Source: Bacteroidia bacterium
GTDB taxonomy: Bacteria; Bacteroidota; Bacteroidia; NS11-12g; UBA9320
NCBI GenBank assembly: GCA_029253325.1
Contig: JAQWZS010000004.1
Location: 1-14,315, forward strand
Length of the DNA: 14,315 nt
Reading direction: 5' to 3'
Part shown: positions 14,001-14,315 of the stretch, piece after piece
How the letters are laid out: each line of letters opens with the position of its first letter
How positions within the stretch are numbered: the stretch's first letter is position 1
Notes under the pieces: generated by a model
What the model was told of the DNA's origin: nothing
Databases searched by the model: none
The model's input: the letters and a program-made list of their open reading frames with translations, nothing else
Position numbers and translations under genes: made by a program

Positions 14001-14315
14001 TTATTCTGAAATTAGTTCCTTAATATGATCCTCTAAATCATATTCGTCACCCTCAACATATCCTGTATGCGTGTAAACAATTTTACCCGATTGATTTACT
14101 AAAAAAGTGACTGGGGGGTTGGCAACATTCATGGCCCTTTGCAACTCGCCATTAGGATCTAATAAAACATCAAAATCCCAATTTAATGCATTAACTGTAG
14201 GTTTAACTTTTGCAGCATTTCTTGAATCGTCCAAACTAATAGCCACTAATTCCATATTATAATCCTCAATCCAATCATCCAATAGAACATTTAGATTCTT
14301 TAATTCCTTGATACA
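14001..14315 (-). CDS. TlpA/ResA-like thioredoxin-fold protein (partial, N-terminus outside window)
   Basis: The visible 104 C-terminal residues read CIKELKNL from the window edge and continue VAISLDDSRNAAKVKP, LLDPNGELQRAMNV, the cis-proline loop ANPPVTFLVNQSGKIVYTHTGY and a final helix ending ELISE. This is the C-terminal part of a TlpA/AhpC-TSA type thioredoxin fold. In such proteins KEL directly follows the catalytic WCxPC, so the first residue here is probably the second catalytic cysteine; the rest of the motif lies outside. Homologues are usually exported thiol-disulfide oxidoreductases that reduce periplasmic cysteines, for example in cytochrome c maturation, but signal and location cannot be seen. 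The frame is open to the window edge, so the internal TTG at 14282 is not a start. The gene ends at an intrinsic terminator and is convergent with the glycosyltransferase gene. Confidence 0.85.
   Translation of the reverse strand, partial: CIKELKNLNVLLDDWIEDYNMELVAISLDDSRNAAKVKPTVNALNWDFDVLLDPNGELQRAMNVANPPVTFLVNQSGKIVYTHTGYVEGDEYDLEDHIKELISE

Noticed and set aside
14001..14282. Reading the last gene as a complete 93-residue protein starting at TTG 14282
   Set aside because: The frame is open to the window edge, and the residues upstream (CIKELKNL) continue a thioredoxin fold, so the gene is truncated by the window.
1..14315. Defence island, prophage, CRISPR array or transposon
   Set aside because: No integrase, transposase, phage structural gene, spaced repeats, toxin-antitoxin pair or terminal inverted repeats were seen; the genes are mainly housekeeping and envelope functions.

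Overview
The window looks like a chromosomal segment of an AT-rich member of the Bacteroidota, most likely of Flavobacteriales type. The evidence is a C-terminal type IX secretion (T9SS) sorting domain, a TonB-dependent receptor with a carboxypeptidase-regulatory-like N-terminus, near absence of Shine-Dalgarno sequences, several matches to the Bacteroidota -7 promoter box TAnnTTTG, and about one-third G+C over most of the length. The genus cannot be determined from the sequence alone. Genes are densely packed. No stretch over about 130 bp lacks a gene, and no RNA genes, insertion sequences or CRISPR arrays were seen.

Layout. 1-719 (minus): the N-terminal two thirds of pyruvate dehydrogenase E1 alpha, cut by the window edge. 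It looks mosaic: the start-proximal third is AT-rich like the rest of the window, while the part nearest the edge is GC-rich and reads like a proteobacterial enzyme. 771-5277 (plus): a tight run of recF, a DUF721/DciA-like gene, rpe and a TonB-dependent outer-membrane receptor (gaps of 0, 1 and 27 bp). 5261-6187 (minus): a membrane J-domain protein, convergent with and overlapping the receptor gene by 17 bp. 6322-7197 (plus): a 2,4-dienoyl-CoA-reductase-like SDR enzyme. 7323-9893 (plus): a large exported T9SS-sorted protein with a CxxCH motif near its N-terminus. 9901-11608 (minus): an exported S1/P1-nuclease or phospholipase-C-fold zinc enzyme and a rhomboid protease. 11741-12835 (plus): ychF. 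12880-13173 (plus): a small, very Cys/Lys/Glu-rich putative lipoprotein. 13237-13950 (plus): a WaaE-like family 2 glycosyltransferase. 14001-14315 (minus): a truncated TlpA-like thioredoxin-fold protein.

Functionally this is mostly housekeeping (central carbon metabolism, DNA replication and repair, translation-associated ATPase, unsaturated fatty-acid oxidation) mixed with cell-envelope and secreted functions. I saw no defence island, mobile element or biosynthetic cluster. The points most worth a second look are: the compositional and phylogenetic break inside pdhA, possibly an assembly chimera; repeated TTG start codons; TAnnTTTG boxes exactly 6 nt before an ATG, suggesting leaderless transcripts; three mutually exclusive hairpins upstream of ychF; the cysteine-rich lipoprotein; and a terminator hairpin touching the start codon of the glycosyltransferase gene.
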